DNA from: Isoptericola halotolerans | GTDB lineage: Bacteria; Actinomycetota; Actinomycetes; Actinomycetales; Cellulomonadaceae | Reading direction: 5' to 3' | NCBI RefSeq assembly: GCF_013149785.1 | Contig: NZ_JABEZU010000002.1 | Coordinates: 248,001-312,000, forward strand | Length of the DNA: 64,000 nucleotides | Shown here: positions 24,257 to 34,035 of the stretch, in pieces | Position numbering within the stretch: position 1 is the first letter of the stretch | How the letters are laid out: the number at the start of each line of letters is the position of its first letter | Notes under the pieces: generated by a model | Databases searched by the model: none | What the model saw: the letters and a program-made list of their open reading frames with translations, nothing else | What the model was told of the DNA's origin: nothing | Made by a program: the position numbers and the translations under genes

Positions 24257-25384
24257 GTGACCGCACCCAGCACCGCACCCGTCGACTGGGCGACGGCCGC
24301 CCAGATCGCCCGCCGCGTCGGACGCCCCGGACCGGTCGCCTCCCGCGCCGAGCTGGACGACCTGGTCGGCGGGCTGCGCACGGCCGCCCACGACGCCGTC
24401 GGCCACGTGCTGCGGGTCACCCGGATGCGCCCGGCCGGTGACGACGTCGACCTCGAGCACCACCCGGACGGCCGGCTGCGCCGCGTGCGCGCGCCCCGGC
24501 CGGACCTGGGCGACGTCCGCGTCGTCGACCGTGCGACCTGGGCGCTGGCCAACACCCGCTCGATGGCCGCCATGACCGGTCCGGCCTTCGCCGCCCTCAC
24601 CCCGGACGCCCGGCCCGGCGGGTCCGGCGCCGCCCGACTGGCGGGTGCGGCCGAGGTCGGCGGGCTCCTCGCGCTGCTGTCGACCAAGGTGCTCGGCCAG
24701 TTCGACCCGTACGGCGAGGGACGGCCGGTCCTGCTGCTCGTCGCCCCGAACGTCCTGGCCGCCGAACGCGCCCTGCGGCTCGACCCGGCCGACTTCCGGT
24801 TGTGGGTGTGCCTGCACGAGCAGACCCACGCCCTGCAGTTCGCAGCCGCGCCGTGGCTCGCGGAGCACCTGGCCGGTCGGCTCGGGGAGCTCCTGCAGGA
24901 CGTCACCACGACCTCCCTGGACCTGGCGCGCGCTCCCTGGCGTGACAAGGCGGCGCTGGTGGGTCGTACGGTCCTGGACGCCGTCCGCGGCGATCTCACC
25001 ACCCCGCTCGACCCCGTCCTGGGCCCGGAGCAGAAGCGGGTCCTCGCCGAGATCACCGCGGTGATGGCGCTGCTGGAGGGCCACGCCGACGTGATGATGG
25101 ACGCCGTCGGACCGCGGGTCGTCCGCTCGGTCCGCACGATCCGTGCCCGCTTCGAGAAGCGGCGCGACGGGGAAGGCGCGCCGCGGCTCGACGTGGTCCT
25201 GCGTCGGGTGCTCGGCATGGACGCCAAGCTCGCGCAGTACCGCGACGGCGCGGCCTTCGTGCGGGCTGTCGAGAAGGAGGTGGGCCGCGCCGGGCTGAAC
25301 GCCGTCTGGGCGGCCCCGGGCAACCTGCCCGGTCCTCGGGAGATCCACGACCCGCGGGCCTGGGTCCGCCGGGTCCACGGCTAG
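24257..25384 (+). CDS. Zinc-dependent metalloprotease-like protein (DUF2342 / F420-biosynthesis-associated)
   Basis: The 375-residue protein belongs to the zincin-like DUF2342 family. Its HExxH motif is seen as VCLHEQTHALQF, and a downstream acidic helix (LLEGHADVMMDAVG) carries the probable third ligand. The family is often labelled coenzyme F420 biosynthesis-associated because of its distribution; no direct reaction is established. GTG was chosen because TACGGT lies 6 nt upstream and the family start VDWATAAQIARR is close. It is 9 bp upstream of tilS. Confidence 0.82.
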   Translation: MTAPSTAPVDWATAAQIARRVGRPGPVASRAELDDLVGGLRTAAHDAVGHVLRVTRMRPAGDDVDLEHHPDGRLRRVRAPRPDLGDVRVVDRATWALANTRSMAAMTGPAFAALTPDARPGGSGAARLAGAAEVGGLLALLSTKVLGQFDPYGEGRPVLLLVAPNVLAAERALRLDPADFRLWVCLHEQTHALQFAAAPWLAEHLAGRLGELLQDVTTTSLDLARAPWRDKAALVGRTVLDAVRGDLTTPLDPVLGPEQKRVLAEITAVMALLEGHADVMMDAVGPRVVRSVRTIRARFEKRRDGEGAPRLDVVLRRVLGMDAKLAQYRDGAAFVRAVEKEVGRAGLNAVWAAPGNLPGPREIHDPRAWVRRVHG

Positions 25385-25393
25385 GGAGGTGCG

Positions 25394-26506
25394 GTGGCGG
25401 TGCCTCCCGTCGATCCCGCGCTCGCGGCCGCCCGGACCGCGGTGCGGGCGCAGCTGGCCGACCTGCACCCCGACGACCTCGTCCTCGTCGCCTGCTCGGG
25501 CGGCCCGGACTCCGTGGCGCTCGCCGCCGTGACGTCGTCGGAGGCCCGACGGGTGGGCCGCTCCGTGCGGTCGCGGGGCTACGCCGTACGGGCGGGCGCG
25601 GTCGTCGTCGACCATGCCCTGCAGCCCGGGTCGGCGCGGGTGGCGCAGCGCGCCGCCGAGCAGTGCCGGGGCCTCGGTCTCGACCCGGTGGTGGTGCGCC
25701 GGGTCGAGGTGCGGCAGGGGTCCGACGGTCTCGAGGCCGCCGCCCGGGACGCCCGCTACGCCGCGCTCGAGGAGATCGCCGCCACGACCGGGGCGGCGGC
25801 CGTGCTGCTGGGGCACACCCTGGACGACCAGGCCGAGCAGGTCCTGCTGGGTCTCGCCCGCGGCAGCGGGACCCGGTCGCTCGCGGGCATGCCGGCGCGT
25901 CGCGCCGTCTTCCGGCGACCGCTGCTCGGGCTGCGGCGCGCTCACACGGAGCGGGTGTGCGCCGTCGTCGGCATCGACCCGTGGATCGACCCCACCAACG
26001 ACGGGACGGCGGCCGGCGCGCCGCTGCGGTCGAGGGTGCGCGACCGGCTGCTGCCAGTACTGGGCGACGTGCTCGGCCCGGGCGCCGTCGAGGCGCTCGC
26101 GCGCAGCGCGGACCTCCTGCGTGACGACGCCGACCTGCTCGACCTCCTCGCCGCCGACCTGCTCGCGACCGCGCGCAGCGCCGTCGACCCCGCCGACGTC
26201 GACCCCGCCGAGACCCGCGTCCCCGAGGGCCCGGCCGCCGTCGTGCTGGACGTCACACCGTTGGCCGAGGCCCCCGCGGCACTGCGGCGCAGGGCGCTCC
26301 GGGCAGCGGCGCTGGAGACCGGGTGTCCAGCGGGGACGACGACGGCGCGGCACGTCGACGCGCTCGACGCCCTGGTCGTGCGGTGGCGCGGCCAGGGCGA
26401 GGTGCACCTGCCGGGCGGTGCACGGGGCGTGCGTGCGTGTGGCAGGCTGGTCCTGCGCTCGGGCGGCCGTCCCGGCGCTGCCCCCGCCACGCACCATGAG
26501 GAGTAG
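25394..26506 (+). CDS. tilS: tRNA(Ile)-lysidine synthase
   Basis: The 370-residue enzyme attaches lysine to C34 of the AUA-reading tRNA-Ile, using ATP. The PP-loop [12 protein letters not shown] (about residues 34-45) binds [23 protein letters not shown] and [17 protein letters not shown] are conserved. The GTG start follows AGGGAGGT. It is followed after 3 bp by hpt, the usual tilS-hpt-ftsH order. Length is normal for actinobacterial TilS, which has a reduced C-terminal domain. Confidence 0.94.
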   Translation: MAVPPVDPALAAARTAVRAQLADLHPDDLVLVACSGGPDSVALAAVTSSEARRVGRSVRSRGYAVRAGAVVVDHALQPGSARVAQRAAEQCRGLGLDPVVVRRVEVRQGSDGLEAAARDARYAALEEIAATTGAAAVLLGHTLDDQAEQVLLGLARGSGTRSLAGMPARRAVFRRPLLGLRRAHTERVCAVVGIDPWIDPTNDGTAAGAPLRSRVRDRLLPVLGDVLGPGAVEALARSADLLRDDADLLDLLAADLLATARSAVDPADVDPAETRVPEGPAAVVLDVTPLAEAPAALRRRALRAAALETGCPAGTTTARHVDALDALVVRWRGQGEVHLPGGARGVRACGRLVLRSGGRPGAAPATHHEE

Positions 26507-26509
26507 CCC

Positions 26510-27061
26510 GTGGACCAGTCGGACGTCGCCGGCGATCTCGCCGACATCCTGCTCACCGAGGAACAGCTCGGGACCAGGCTCGACGAGATGGCCGCCCAGA
26601 TCGACGCGGACTACGCGGGCAAGGACCTGCTCCTGGTCGGCGTGCTCAAGGGCGCCGTCATGGTCATGGCCGACCTGTCGCGGCGCCTGCACCACCCGGT
26701 CGAGATGGACTGGATGGCGGTCTCGTCGTACGGCTCCGGGACGCGGTCCTCGGGCGTGGTGCGCATCCTCAAGGACCTCGACTCGGACCTCTCGGGCCGC
26801 AACGTCCTCATCGCCGAGGACATCATCGACTCGGGCCTGACGCTGTCGTGGCTGGTGCAGAACCTGCGCTCGCGCGGGCCGGCGTCGGTCGAGATCGCGA
26901 CGATGCTCCGCAAGCCGGAAGCGGCGAAGGTCGACGTCGACGTGCGCTACGTCGGCTTCGACATCCCGAACGAGTTCGTCGTCGGCTACGGCCTCGACTA
27001 CGCCGAGAAGTACCGCAACCTGCCGTTCATCGGCACGTTGGCACCGCACGTCTACTCCTGA
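26510..27061 (+). CDS. hpt: Hypoxanthine phosphoribosyltransferase
   Basis: The 183-residue salvage enzyme converts hypoxanthine and guanine to IMP and GMP with PRPP. The PRPP-binding loop is [13 protein letters not shown], and [16 protein letters not shown] and [16 protein letters not shown]-like segments are present (here [16 protein letters not shown]). The GTG start lies 3 bp after the tilS stop and follows GAGGAG. Family length and ends agree. Confidence 0.95.
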   Translation: MDQSDVAGDLADILLTEEQLGTRLDEMAAQIDADYAGKDLLLVGVLKGAVMVMADLSRRLHHPVEMDWMAVSSYGSGTRSSGVVRILKDLDSDLSGRNVLIAEDIIDSGLTLSWLVQNLRSRGPASVEIATMLRKPEAAKVDVDVRYVGFDIPNEFVVGYGLDYAEKYRNLPFIGTLAPHVYS

Positions 27062-27127
27062 CGCGTGCTGAGCCCTGCGCGAACACGGCAGGGAGCTCGC
27101 AGGACCGCGGTGTAGTTTCGGTTCTCG

Positions 27128-27133
27128 TACGAT
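27128..27133 (+). promoter_or_regulatory. Probable -10 element of the ftsH-nadB operon
   Basis: TACGAT would start transcription near 27140. The short leader contains a GC-rich hairpin (CGGGGC/GCCCCG) just before the ATG. Confidence 0.45.
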
Positions 27134-27172
27134 CGCCCGGACGAAGGGAAGCGGGGCAGCGCCCCGTCACGG

Positions 27173-29281
27173 ATGAACCTCAAGAAGATCTTCAGCGGAC
27201 CGATCATCTGGATCGTGCTCGGCCTGGTGCTCGTCGCGCTCGCGTTCTCGGCCTTCACCGGTGACCGCGTCAGCCGGATCGAGACCTCGCAGGGGCTCGA
27301 GCTGCTGCAGGGGGACACGGTCGAGCACGCCCTCATCGTCGACGGTGAGCAGCGGGTCGAGCTCGACCTCACCGAGCCGTACGTCGTCGACGCCGACACC
27401 GACGACGAGGTCGACCACGGCGAGAAGGTCGACTTCTTCTGGGTGGCTCCCCAGGGCGAGGACGTCGTCGCGGCGGTCGAGGGTGCGGACCTGGCCGAGG
27501 GCTACGACACCGACGTGCCGCAGGCCTCCTTCTGGGGCTCGATGCTGTCGTTCCTCATCCCGTTCCTCATCATCCTGGCGATCTTCTGGTTCGTGCTGTC
27601 GCGGATGCAGGGCGGCGGCAACCGCGTCATGGGCTTCGGCAAGTCCAAGGCCAAGCTGATCAGCAAGGACATGCCGCAGGTGACCTTCGCGGACGTGGCC
27701 GGCGTGGACGAGGCCGTCGAGGAGCTGCACGAGATCAAGGAGTTCCTCGCCGAGCCCGACAAGTTCCAGGCCGTCGGGGCGAAGATCCCGAAGGGCGTCC
27801 TGCTGTACGGCCCGCCCGGCACCGGCAAGACGCTGCTCGCGCGCGCCGTCGCGGGCGAGGCCGGCGTGCCGTTCTACACGATCTCCGGGTCCGACTTCGT
27901 CGAGATGTTCGTCGGCGTGGGTGCCTCGCGCGTGCGCGACCTGTTCGAGCAGGCGAAGAACAACGCACCGGCGATCATCTTCGTCGACGAGATCGACGCC
28001 GTCGGCCGCCACCGTGGCGCCGGCATGGGCGGCGGGCACGACGAGCGCGAGCAGACGCTCAACCAGATGCTCGTGGAGATGGACGGGTTCGACGTCAAGA
28101 CGAACGTCATCCTCATCGCTGCCACGAACCGTCCCGACATCCTGGACCCCGCGCTCCTGCGCCCCGGCCGCTTCGACCGGCAGGTCGCCGTGGAGGCGCC
28201 GGACCTCAAGGGCCGCGAGAAGATCCTCCAGGTGCACTCCCAGGGCAAGCCGATGGTGGACGAGATCGACCTCGCCACCGTCGCGCGGCGCACCCCGGGC
28301 TTCACCGGCGCCGACCTGGCCAACGTCCTCAACGAGGCCGCGCTGCTCACCGCGCGCTCCGGCGCCCAGCTCATCGACGACCGCGCGCTCGACGAGGCGA
28401 TCGACCGCGTGATCGCGGGCCCGCAGAAGCGCACCCGCGTCATGAAGGTCAAGGAGCAGAAGATCACCGCGTACCACGAGGGCGGGCACGCCCTGGTGGC
28501 GGCCGCGATGCGGTACACGGACCCGGTCACGAAGGTGACGATCCTGCCGCGCGGCCGCGCCCTCGGCTACACGATGGTCATGCCGACCGAGGACAAGTAC
28601 TCCACGACGCGCAACGAGCTCCTCGACCAGCTCGCCTACGCCATGGGTGGCCGGGTGGCCGAGGAGATCGTCTTCCACGACCCCACCACCGGGGCGAGCA
28701 ACGACATCGAGAAGGCCAGCGCCATCGCCCGCAAGATGGTCACCGAGTACGGCATGAGCGACAAGGTCGGGGCGATCAAGCTGGGGTCCGGTTCCTCCGA
28801 GCCGTTCCTCGGCAAGGACATGGGGCACCAGCGCGACTACTCCGAGGCCGTGGCGGGGACCATCGACCACGAGGTGCGCCGGCTCGTGGAGTCCGCGCAC
28901 GACGAGGCCTGGGAGGTGCTCACCCAGTACCGCGACGTCCTGGACGACCTCGTGCTCCAGCTCCTCGAGAAGGAGACGCTCAACCAGGCCGAGCTCGCCG
29001 AGATCTTCGGCCCGGTGGCCAAGCGTCCTGCGCGCGACGTGTGGCTCTCCAGCGAGCAGCGCACCGTGCACACCCGCGGCCCGGTCATGACCAAGGGTGA
29101 GAAGGCCGCGTACTCGACCAACGGCACCCCCGGTGTGCCGCAGGACGAGGCCGCCGTCGTCGGCAACGTCGAGGCCGAGGAGGCAGCGGCGCGCGACGAC
29201 GTCGGCGGGCGGGTCTCGCGGGCCGCGTCCGGCGAGCGCGAGCGCAGCTCCGACGACGGGACGTCCGAGGAGAGCACGTGA
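27173..29281 (+). CDS. ftsH: ATP-dependent zinc metalloprotease FtsH
   Basis: The 702-residue membrane AAA+ protease degrades membrane and regulatory proteins. Membrane segments lie at about residues 8-28 and 122-143. Walker A GPPGTGKT is near residue 213, Walker [10 protein letters not shown] near 268, [23 protein letters not shown], and the catalytic zinc site HEGGH near residue 436. The acidic, Ser-rich tail after residue 640 is variable in the family. Its stop overlaps folE (GTGA). It heads the long coupled folate/pantothenate/NAD gene run. Confidence 0.97.
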   Translation: MNLKKIFSGPIIWIVLGLVLVALAFSAFTGDRVSRIETSQGLELLQGDTVEHALIVDGEQRVELDLTEPYVVDADTDDEVDHGEKVDFFWVAPQGEDVVAAVEGADLAEGYDTDVPQASFWGSMLSFLIPFLIILAIFWFVLSRMQGGGNRVMGFGKSKAKLISKDMPQVTFADVAGVDEAVEELHEIKEFLAEPDKFQAVGAKIPKGVLLYGPPGTGKTLLARAVAGEAGVPFYTISGSDFVEMFVGVGASRVRDLFEQAKNNAPAIIFVDEIDAVGRHRGAGMGGGHDEREQTLNQMLVEMDGFDVKTNVILIAATNRPDILDPALLRPGRFDRQVAVEAPDLKGREKILQVHSQGKPMVDEIDLATVARRTPGFTGADLANVLNEAALLTARSGAQLIDDRALDEAIDRVIAGPQKRTRVMKVKEQKITAYHEGGHALVAAAMRYTDPVTKVTILPRGRALGYTMVMPTEDKYSTTRNELLDQLAYAMGGRVAEEIVFHDPTTGASNDIEKASAIARKMVTEYGMSDKVGAIKLGSGSSEPFLGKDMGHQRDYSEAVAGTIDHEVRRLVESAHDEAWEVLTQYRDVLDDLVLQLLEKETLNQAELAEIFGPVAKRPARDVWLSSEQRTVHTRGPVMTKGEKAAYSTNGTPGVPQDEAAVVGNVEAEEAAARDDVGGRVSRAASGERERSSDDGTSEEST

Positions 29282-29907
29282 CCGACGAGGACCTGCCGCT
29301 GAGCGCGGTGACGCTCGGCGTCCGTCCGGCCGCCGACGTACCCGCCTATGACGCCGCCCGCGCCGAGGCCGCGGTGCGCGAGCTGCTCATCGCCGTCGGC
29401 GAGGACCCCGAGCGCGAGGGCCTGCAGGACACCCCGGCGCGGGTCGCCCGCGCCTACCGCGAGATCTTCGCCGGGCTGCACCAGGAGCCCGAGGACGTGC
29501 TGACCACCACCTTCGACCTCGGCCACGAGGAGATGGTGCTGGTCAAGGACATCGAGGTCTACTCGACCTGCGAGCACCACCTGGTCCCGTTCCACGGCGT
29601 CGCGCACGTCGGCTACATCCCGAGCGCCGACGGCCGGATCACCGGCCTGTCGAAGCTGGCACGCCTGGTCGAGGTCTACGCCAAGCGGCCGCAGGTGCAG
29701 GAGCGGCTGACGTCCCAGGTGGCCGACGCCCTGGTCCGCATCCTGGAACCTCGCGGGGTCATCGTCGTCGTCGAGTGCGAGCACCTGTGCATGTCCATGC
29801 GCGGCGTGCGCAAGCCCGGTTCGCGCACCGTCACCTCGGCGGTGCGCGGGGGCATGCAGAACGCCGCCACCCGTGCCGAGGCCATGAGCCTCATCCTGGG
29901 GCGGTAG
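29278..29907 (+). CDS. folE: GTP cyclohydrolase I
   Basis: The 209-residue enzyme makes dihydroneopterin triphosphate from GTP. The zinc ligands are visible in [11 protein letters not shown] and in VVECEHLCM, and the [15 protein letters not shown] and [20 protein letters not shown] blocks are conserved. The GTG start overlaps the ftsH stop by 4 bp. folP follows after 5 bp. The first 25 residues are variable. Confidence 0.96.
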   Translation: MTDEDLPLSAVTLGVRPAADVPAYDAARAEAAVRELLIAVGEDPEREGLQDTPARVARAYREIFAGLHQEPEDVLTTTFDLGHEEMVLVKDIEVYSTCEHHLVPFHGVAHVGYIPSADGRITGLSKLARLVEVYAKRPQVQERLTSQVADALVRILEPRGVIVVVECEHLCMSMRGVRKPGSRTVTSAVRGGMQNAATRAEAMSLILGR

Positions 29908-29912
29908 CGCGG

Positions 29913-30854
29913 ATGCTCTCGCGCGACGCCGTGGTCGCCGGGCTCCCGGAGCTGTCCGGAGCCGGCCGCTGCCTGGTCATGGGGGTCGTCAACATCACCC
30001 CGGACTCGTTCTCCGACGGCGGTGAGTGGTTCGAGCCGGACGCCGGTGTGCAGCACGGTCTCGACCTGCTCGCCGACGGCGCGGACGTCCTGGACGTCGG
30101 TGGCGAGTCGACCCGGCCCGGTTCCGCCCGGGTGGACGAGGACGAGGAGCTGCGCCGGGTGATCCCGGTCATCGGCCGGCTCGCCGCGGCCGGTGCCGTC
30201 GTGTCGGTGGACACCACCCGTGCCACGGTCGCCGAACGTGCGGTGGCCGCGGGGGCCAGGATCGTCAACGACGTCTCCGGCGGTCTGGCGGACCCGCGGA
30301 TGGCCGACGTCGTCGCGGAGACCGGCGTGGTCTACGTCGCGATGCACTGGCGCGGCCATGCCGACGTCATGGACGACCTCGAGCAGTACGACGACGTCGT
30401 CGCGGACGTGCGCGCAGAGCTCGGCGCGCGGACGGCGGCGCTGCACGACGCCGGCGTCGCGCCGGAGCAGATCATCCTCGACCCGGGTCTCGGCTTCGCC
30501 AAGGCCGGGTCGCTGAACTGGCCGCTGCTGGCCCATCTCGACGCGTTGCAGTCCCTCGGCCGGCCGGTGCTGGTCGGAGCCTCGCGCAAGCGGTTCCTCG
30601 GGCACCTGCTCGCCGCGGACGGGCCGGGCGCGGACCCGGCGCCCCCGCTGGCCCGCGACGACGCGACCGCGGCGATCTCCGCGCTGGCCGCACACGCCGG
30701 GGCGTGGTGCGTGCGCGTCCACGCCACGCGTGCGAGCGTGGACGCCGTGCGCGTGGCAGCCGCCTGGGACGCAGCGTGCACCACCCAGGAGAAGACCCCT
30801 CCGGGGCGTGACGACGTCACGTACCCGGTCCACGAGACGGAGGCCACCCCGTGA
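29913..30854 (+). CDS. folP: Dihydropteroate synthase
   Basis: The 313-residue TIM barrel condenses pterin pyrophosphate with p-aminobenzoate and is the sulfonamide target. Motifs are VMGVVNITPDSFSDGG, LDVGGESTRPGS, VNDVSGGLADPRM, DPGLGFAKAG and VGASRKRFLG. The C-terminal 25 residues (EKTPPGRDDVTYPVHETEAT) extend past the usual end. Its stop overlaps the folB-folK start by 4 bp. Confidence 0.95.
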   Translation: MLSRDAVVAGLPELSGAGRCLVMGVVNITPDSFSDGGEWFEPDAGVQHGLDLLADGADVLDVGGESTRPGSARVDEDEELRRVIPVIGRLAAAGAVVSVDTTRATVAERAVAAGARIVNDVSGGLADPRMADVVAETGVVYVAMHWRGHADVMDDLEQYDDVVADVRAELGARTAALHDAGVAPEQIILDPGLGFAKAGSLNWPLLAHLDALQSLGRPVLVGASRKRFLGHLLAADGPGADPAPPLARDDATAAISALAAHAGAWCVRVHATRASVDAVRVAAAWDAACTTQEKTPPGRDDVTYPVHETEATP

Positions 30855-33007
30855 CGTTTGCCGATGCCGTGCCCGGCCCGGACGGTCGGCCCCTCGACCA
30901 GATCCGCTTGTCCGGGGTGACCGCGACCGGTCATCACGGAGTTCTCGCCGAGGAGCGCGCGGAGGGTCAGACCTTCCGCGCCGACGTCGTGCTGCACCTG
31001 GACACGCAGGCCGCGGCAGGGTCGGACGACCTCGCCGCGACCGTGAGCTACGCGGACGTGGCGGAGGACGTGCACGACGTCCTGACCGGCGCTCCCGTCG
31101 ATCTCGTGGAGACCGTCGCGGAGCGCATCGCCGCGGTGGTGCTCGCGTACGCGCCGGTGCAGGCGGTGGACGTCAGGGTCCACAAGCCTCAGGCGCCGAT
31201 CGCCGTCCCCTTCGACGACGTGGAGATCGTCGTCCGCCGTGACCGCGAGCACCTGCCGGTGGTGCCTCCGCACCCGCAGCGCACGGTGGCCGCGGAGCGC
31301 GAGGACGGACCCGAGCCGGCACCGGCGGCCGAGCCGCAGCCCGTGCTCGTCCCGCCGACGCCGGTGCCCGCTGCGCCGGTCGAGGCCCCGGTGGCCCCGG
31401 TGGCCGACCTCTCGCCCTCCGTGCCGGGACCGGACGAGACGATGATCTCCGCCGTGCCGTCACAGTTCGCGGTGGCGACGGCGCCCGAGCCGGCCTCCTC
31501 CTCCGCCCAGGAGGTGGAGGCGGAGCCCGCGCAGGCCGAGGTCCCGCCCGCCCCGGAGCCGCCGGCGCCGGAGCCCGTGCCGCACGACCCCTTGGACGTC
31601 CCGCCGTCCGAGCCGGTGGAGGCCGTGCTCGCCCTCGGCTCCAACATCGGTGACCCGCAGGGCACGCTGCGCGCGGCCGTGACCGACATCGACCGGATCC
31701 CCGGCCTGCAGGTCATGGAGGTCTCCCCGCTGGCCCGCACCGCCGCCGTCGGCCCCGAGCAGCCGGACTTCCTCAACGCCGTGCTGCTCGTGCGGACCAC
31801 CCTGCCCCCGCGGGACCTGCTGGGTGCCTGCCAGGAGGTCGAGCTGCTGCACGGTCGCGTGCGCGACGAACGGTGGGGACCACGCACCCTGGACGTCGAC
31901 CTCGTGCAGTACGGCTCGCTCGTCGCGAGCGCCGACGACCTGGAGCTGCCGCACCCGAGGGCCCGTGAGCGCGCCTTCGTCCTGGTGCCGTGGGCGGAGG
32001 TCGATCCGGAGGCCGTCCTCGGTGGTCTCGGTGGGGGCCCGGTGGCACAGCTCGCCGCGACGGCGCCCGACCGTCCCGGCATCCGCTGGCTGGCGCTGGA
32101 CTGGCTGACCGAGGCAGCCACCACGGGAGCCGTCGCGGCCCAGCCGCAGGCCGCCGAGCAGCCGCACCACGACCACGACGCCTCGTCCGGCGCGCAGCCC
32201 GCGGTCGAGGAGGCGGCGCCGCACCTGCCGACCGGGTATCCGTCGGCCGGGCACGAGGCCCCGTCGTCGGAGGTCCCGGCGATGGACCGCGACCAGATGC
32301 CTCCCTCGATCCCCGTCCCCCGACAGGAGACACCGCCGGGCACCGCCCAGGGTTACGAGGCCGCCGCGCCGGAGGGGGGCGTCGGCACGGGCCACGAGGA
32401 CGCCATGGTCCACGAGGTCCCTGCGGGCCACGACGAGGCGCCAGGACAGACCGACGAGGCCGGCTGGACCTACGAGCCGGAGATCCTGCCGACCCGGCAG
32501 GAGCCGCCGGCCTTCGTGCCTGCCGCGCCCGTCCCGTCCCCGTCGGCGCAGCCCGACCACGCAGACCAGGCGGGCTACGGCACCCAGCAGCCGTACGAGC
32601 CGCAGCCCGGGTACGCACCGCAGCCCGCCTACGAGCCGCAGCCCGGGTACGAACCACGGGCCGTCTACGGCACCGAGCCGCAGCCGGCCTACGAGCCGCA
32701 GCCGGCCTATGAACCCCAGCCGGCCTACGAGCCGCAGCCGGCCTACGAGCCGCAGCCGGCCTACGAGCCGCAGCCGGCCTACGAGCCGCGGGCCGTCTAC
32801 GGCACGCAGCCGCAGCCCGTCTTCGCCGACCAGCAACCTGCTGCGCCGTACGTGCCGGTGCCCCCGGCCGGCCGTCCGCCGTCGTCGGCCGAGCAGCCCA
32901 CCATCCCGGCGCCCCAGCCGCAGGCCTACCCGGCCCAGGGCTTCGCCCCGCAGCAGCACGCCCCGGTCCCGCCCGCCCCGGACGCCGGTCCGCCCCGGCA
33001 TCCCTGA
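30851..33007 (+). CDS. folB-folK: Bifunctional dihydroneopterin aldolase / HPPK with long repetitive tail
   Basis: The 718-residue protein fuses two consecutive folate steps. FolB is residues about 1-135 (LSGVTATGHHGVLAEER, SYADVAEDV). A Pro/Ala-rich linker runs to about 255. FolK (HPPK) is residues about 256-400 (LALGSNIGDPQGTL, FLNAVLLVRT, RWGPRTLDVDLV, ELPHPRARERAFVLVP). A tail of about 300 residues is Pro, Gln, Tyr and His rich; it holds five tandem YEPQPA units and two copies of YEPRAVYGT. The tail has no known function and looks disordered. The GTG start overlaps folP. Confidence 0.93.
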   Translation: MTFADAVPGPDGRPLDQIRLSGVTATGHHGVLAEERAEGQTFRADVVLHLDTQAAAGSDDLAATVSYADVAEDVHDVLTGAPVDLVETVAERIAAVVLAYAPVQAVDVRVHKPQAPIAVPFDDVEIVVRRDREHLPVVPPHPQRTVAAEREDGPEPAPAAEPQPVLVPPTPVPAAPVEAPVAPVADLSPSVPGPDETMISAVPSQFAVATAPEPASSSAQEVEAEPAQAEVPPAPEPPAPEPVPHDPLDVPPSEPVEAVLALGSNIGDPQGTLRAAVTDIDRIPGLQVMEVSPLARTAAVGPEQPDFLNAVLLVRTTLPPRDLLGACQEVELLHGRVRDERWGPRTLDVDLVQYGSLVASADDLELPHPRARERAFVLVPWAEVDPEAVLGGLGGGPVAQLAATAPDRPGIRWLALDWLTEAATTGAVAAQPQAAEQPHHDHDASSGAQPAVEEAAPHLPTGYPSAGHEAPSSEVPAMDRDQMPPSIPVPRQETPPGTAQGYEAAAPEGGVGTGHEDAMVHEVPAGHDEAPGQTDEAGWTYEPEILPTRQEPPAFVPAAPVPSPSAQPDHADQAGYGTQQPYEPQPGYAPQPAYEPQPGYEPRAVYGTEPQPAYEPQPAYEPQPAYEPQPAYEPQPAYEPQPAYEPRAVYGTQPQPVFADQQPAAPYVPVPPAGRPPSSAEQPTIPAPQPQAYPAQGFAPQQHAPVPPAPDAGPPRHP
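32690..32779 (+). repeat. Tandem 18-bp repeat encoding YEPQPA
   Basis: Five consecutive 18-bp units of TACGAGCCGCAGCCGGCC occur; the second differs at three third-codon positions (TATGAACCC). Related units flank the array (from 32599), and a YEPRAVYGT block stands on each side. The in-frame unit length lets copy number change without a frameshift. Confidence 0.85.
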
Positions 33008-33008
33008 C

Positions 33009-33482
33009 GTGCACCGCACCCGCGTCCGCACGCTGGTGGCCCTCGCGGCGGCGGTCGCCGTCGTCGGGGCGCTGCTGCTGCGGCTGCTGGAGTCGCGGCG
33101 TGTCTACCTGCCCGCCGCGGCATGGGTGGAGATCTTCGCGGTCGTCCTGCTGGCCGGTCTGGTCGTCGGCGCCGGCTGGTCCGTGCGCGCGTACCTGCGC
33201 GGCGACAAGCCCGACCTGGACCCGCTGCGCGCCGCGCGGACGTTCGCGATGGCCAAGGCGGCGGCGTACACCGGTGCGCTGCTGGCCGGCCGGTACGTGG
33301 CGCACGTGCTCGTGATGCTGCCGGAGCTCGAGGTGGAGGCGCGGCGCGACCAGGCGGTCGTGTCCGGCGTCGCCGCGCTCGCTGCCGTGGGGCTGAGCGC
33401 CGCCGGGGTGCTCGTCGAGAAGTTCTGCCAGATCCCCCCGCCCGAGGACGACGACGGCGAGGCGGAGCCGCTCCCGTCGTGA
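33009..33482 (+). CDS. DUF3180 membrane protein
   Basis: The 157-residue protein has four predicted membrane segments (about residues 7-27, 37-57, 77-97 and 115-136). It shows the DUF3180 pattern DKPDLDPLRAARTFAMAKAAAYTGALLAGRYV. It ends in an acidic tail. The family is found beside folK in many actinobacteria; function unknown. GTG starts 1 bp after the folB-folK stop. Confidence 0.88.
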   Translation: MHRTRVRTLVALAAAVAVVGALLLRLLESRRVYLPAAAWVEIFAVVLLAGLVVGAGWSVRAYLRGDKPDLDPLRAARTFAMAKAAAYTGALLAGRYVAHVLVMLPELEVEARRDQAVVSGVAALAAVGLSAAGVLVEKFCQIPPPEDDDGEAEPLPS

Positions 33483-33507
33483 CGGTCGCAGATGGGAGGA
33501 TGGCGCC

Positions 33508-34035
33508 ATGACTTCGTTCGACCTCCCCGTGGATCCCGATCCGGTCGAAGGCATCACCGGCCCGTTCGACCCGCCGGGCATCGCCTGGGACCGCGTGTCG
33601 CCGCGCCTCACCACGGCGCGCCTCGTGGTCCTCGGCCTGACGCTGGGCCTGCCGATCCTGGCCTGCGCCGCGGTGGCCGTGCTCGTGACGCCGTGGGTCT
33701 GGCTCGCCGCGGGCTTCCTGGCGGCGATCCTGCTGTGGGCCGTGCTGCTGGTGCCGCGGCAGGTGCGGGCGATCGGGTACGCCGAGCGCGACGACGACCT
33801 GCTGATCCGCAAGGGCATCCTCTTCCGGCAGCTCGTCGTCGTCCCCTACGGGCGCATGCAGTTCGTCGACGTCCAGGCAGGTCCGCTCGACCGCAAGCTG
33901 GGGATCGCCAAGGTGCAGCTGCACACGGCGGCAGCCAGCACCGACGCGGTCATCCCGGGCCTGCCCCCGGTCGAGGCGGAGCGGCTGCGCGACCGCCTCA
34001 CCGCGCGGGGCGAGGCGAAGCTGGCCGGCCTGTGA
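33508..34035 (+). CDS. Membrane protein with bacterial PH domain (bPH2)
   Basis: The 175-residue protein has two adjacent membrane helices (about residues 40-82). A C-terminal bacterial PH-like domain follows, with DDDLLIRKGILFRQLVVVPYGRMQFVDVQAGPL split across its strands. This is the YdbS-like half of the YdbS/YdbT pairs found in Gram-positive bacteria. GGGAGGA lies before the ATG. It overlaps the next PH-domain gene by 4 bp, so the two probably act together at the membrane. Role unknown; envelope homeostasis is a guess. Confidence 0.82.
   Translation: MTSFDLPVDPDPVEGITGPFDPPGIAWDRVSPRLTTARLVVLGLTLGLPILACAAVAVLVTPWVWLAAGFLAAILLWAVLLVPRQVRAIGYAERDDDLLIRKGILFRQLVVVPYGRMQFVDVQAGPLDRKLGIAKVQLHTAAASTDAVIPGLPPVEAERLRDRLTARGEAKLAGL

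Noticed and set aside
24068-27049. A nearly 1000-codon open frame on the minus strand across the DUF2342-tilS-hpt region
   Set aside because: It is antisense to three well-supported genes, has low-complexity Arg/Gly/His-rich translation and no family motif; long false frames are expected at this GC content.
27167-29071. A 634-codon minus-strand frame over ftsH
   Set aside because: It mirrors the ftsH codon pattern; the plus strand encodes a complete FtsH with all motifs.
32599-32830. Possible CRISPR or minisatellite array
   Set aside because: Units are 18 bp, head-to-tail without spacers and in frame with FolK, so it is a coding tandem repeat.
31460-33031. A minus-strand frame rich in RLRLVGR repeats over folB-folK
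   Set aside because: The repeats are the complement of the YEPQPA tandem units and carry no independent signal.
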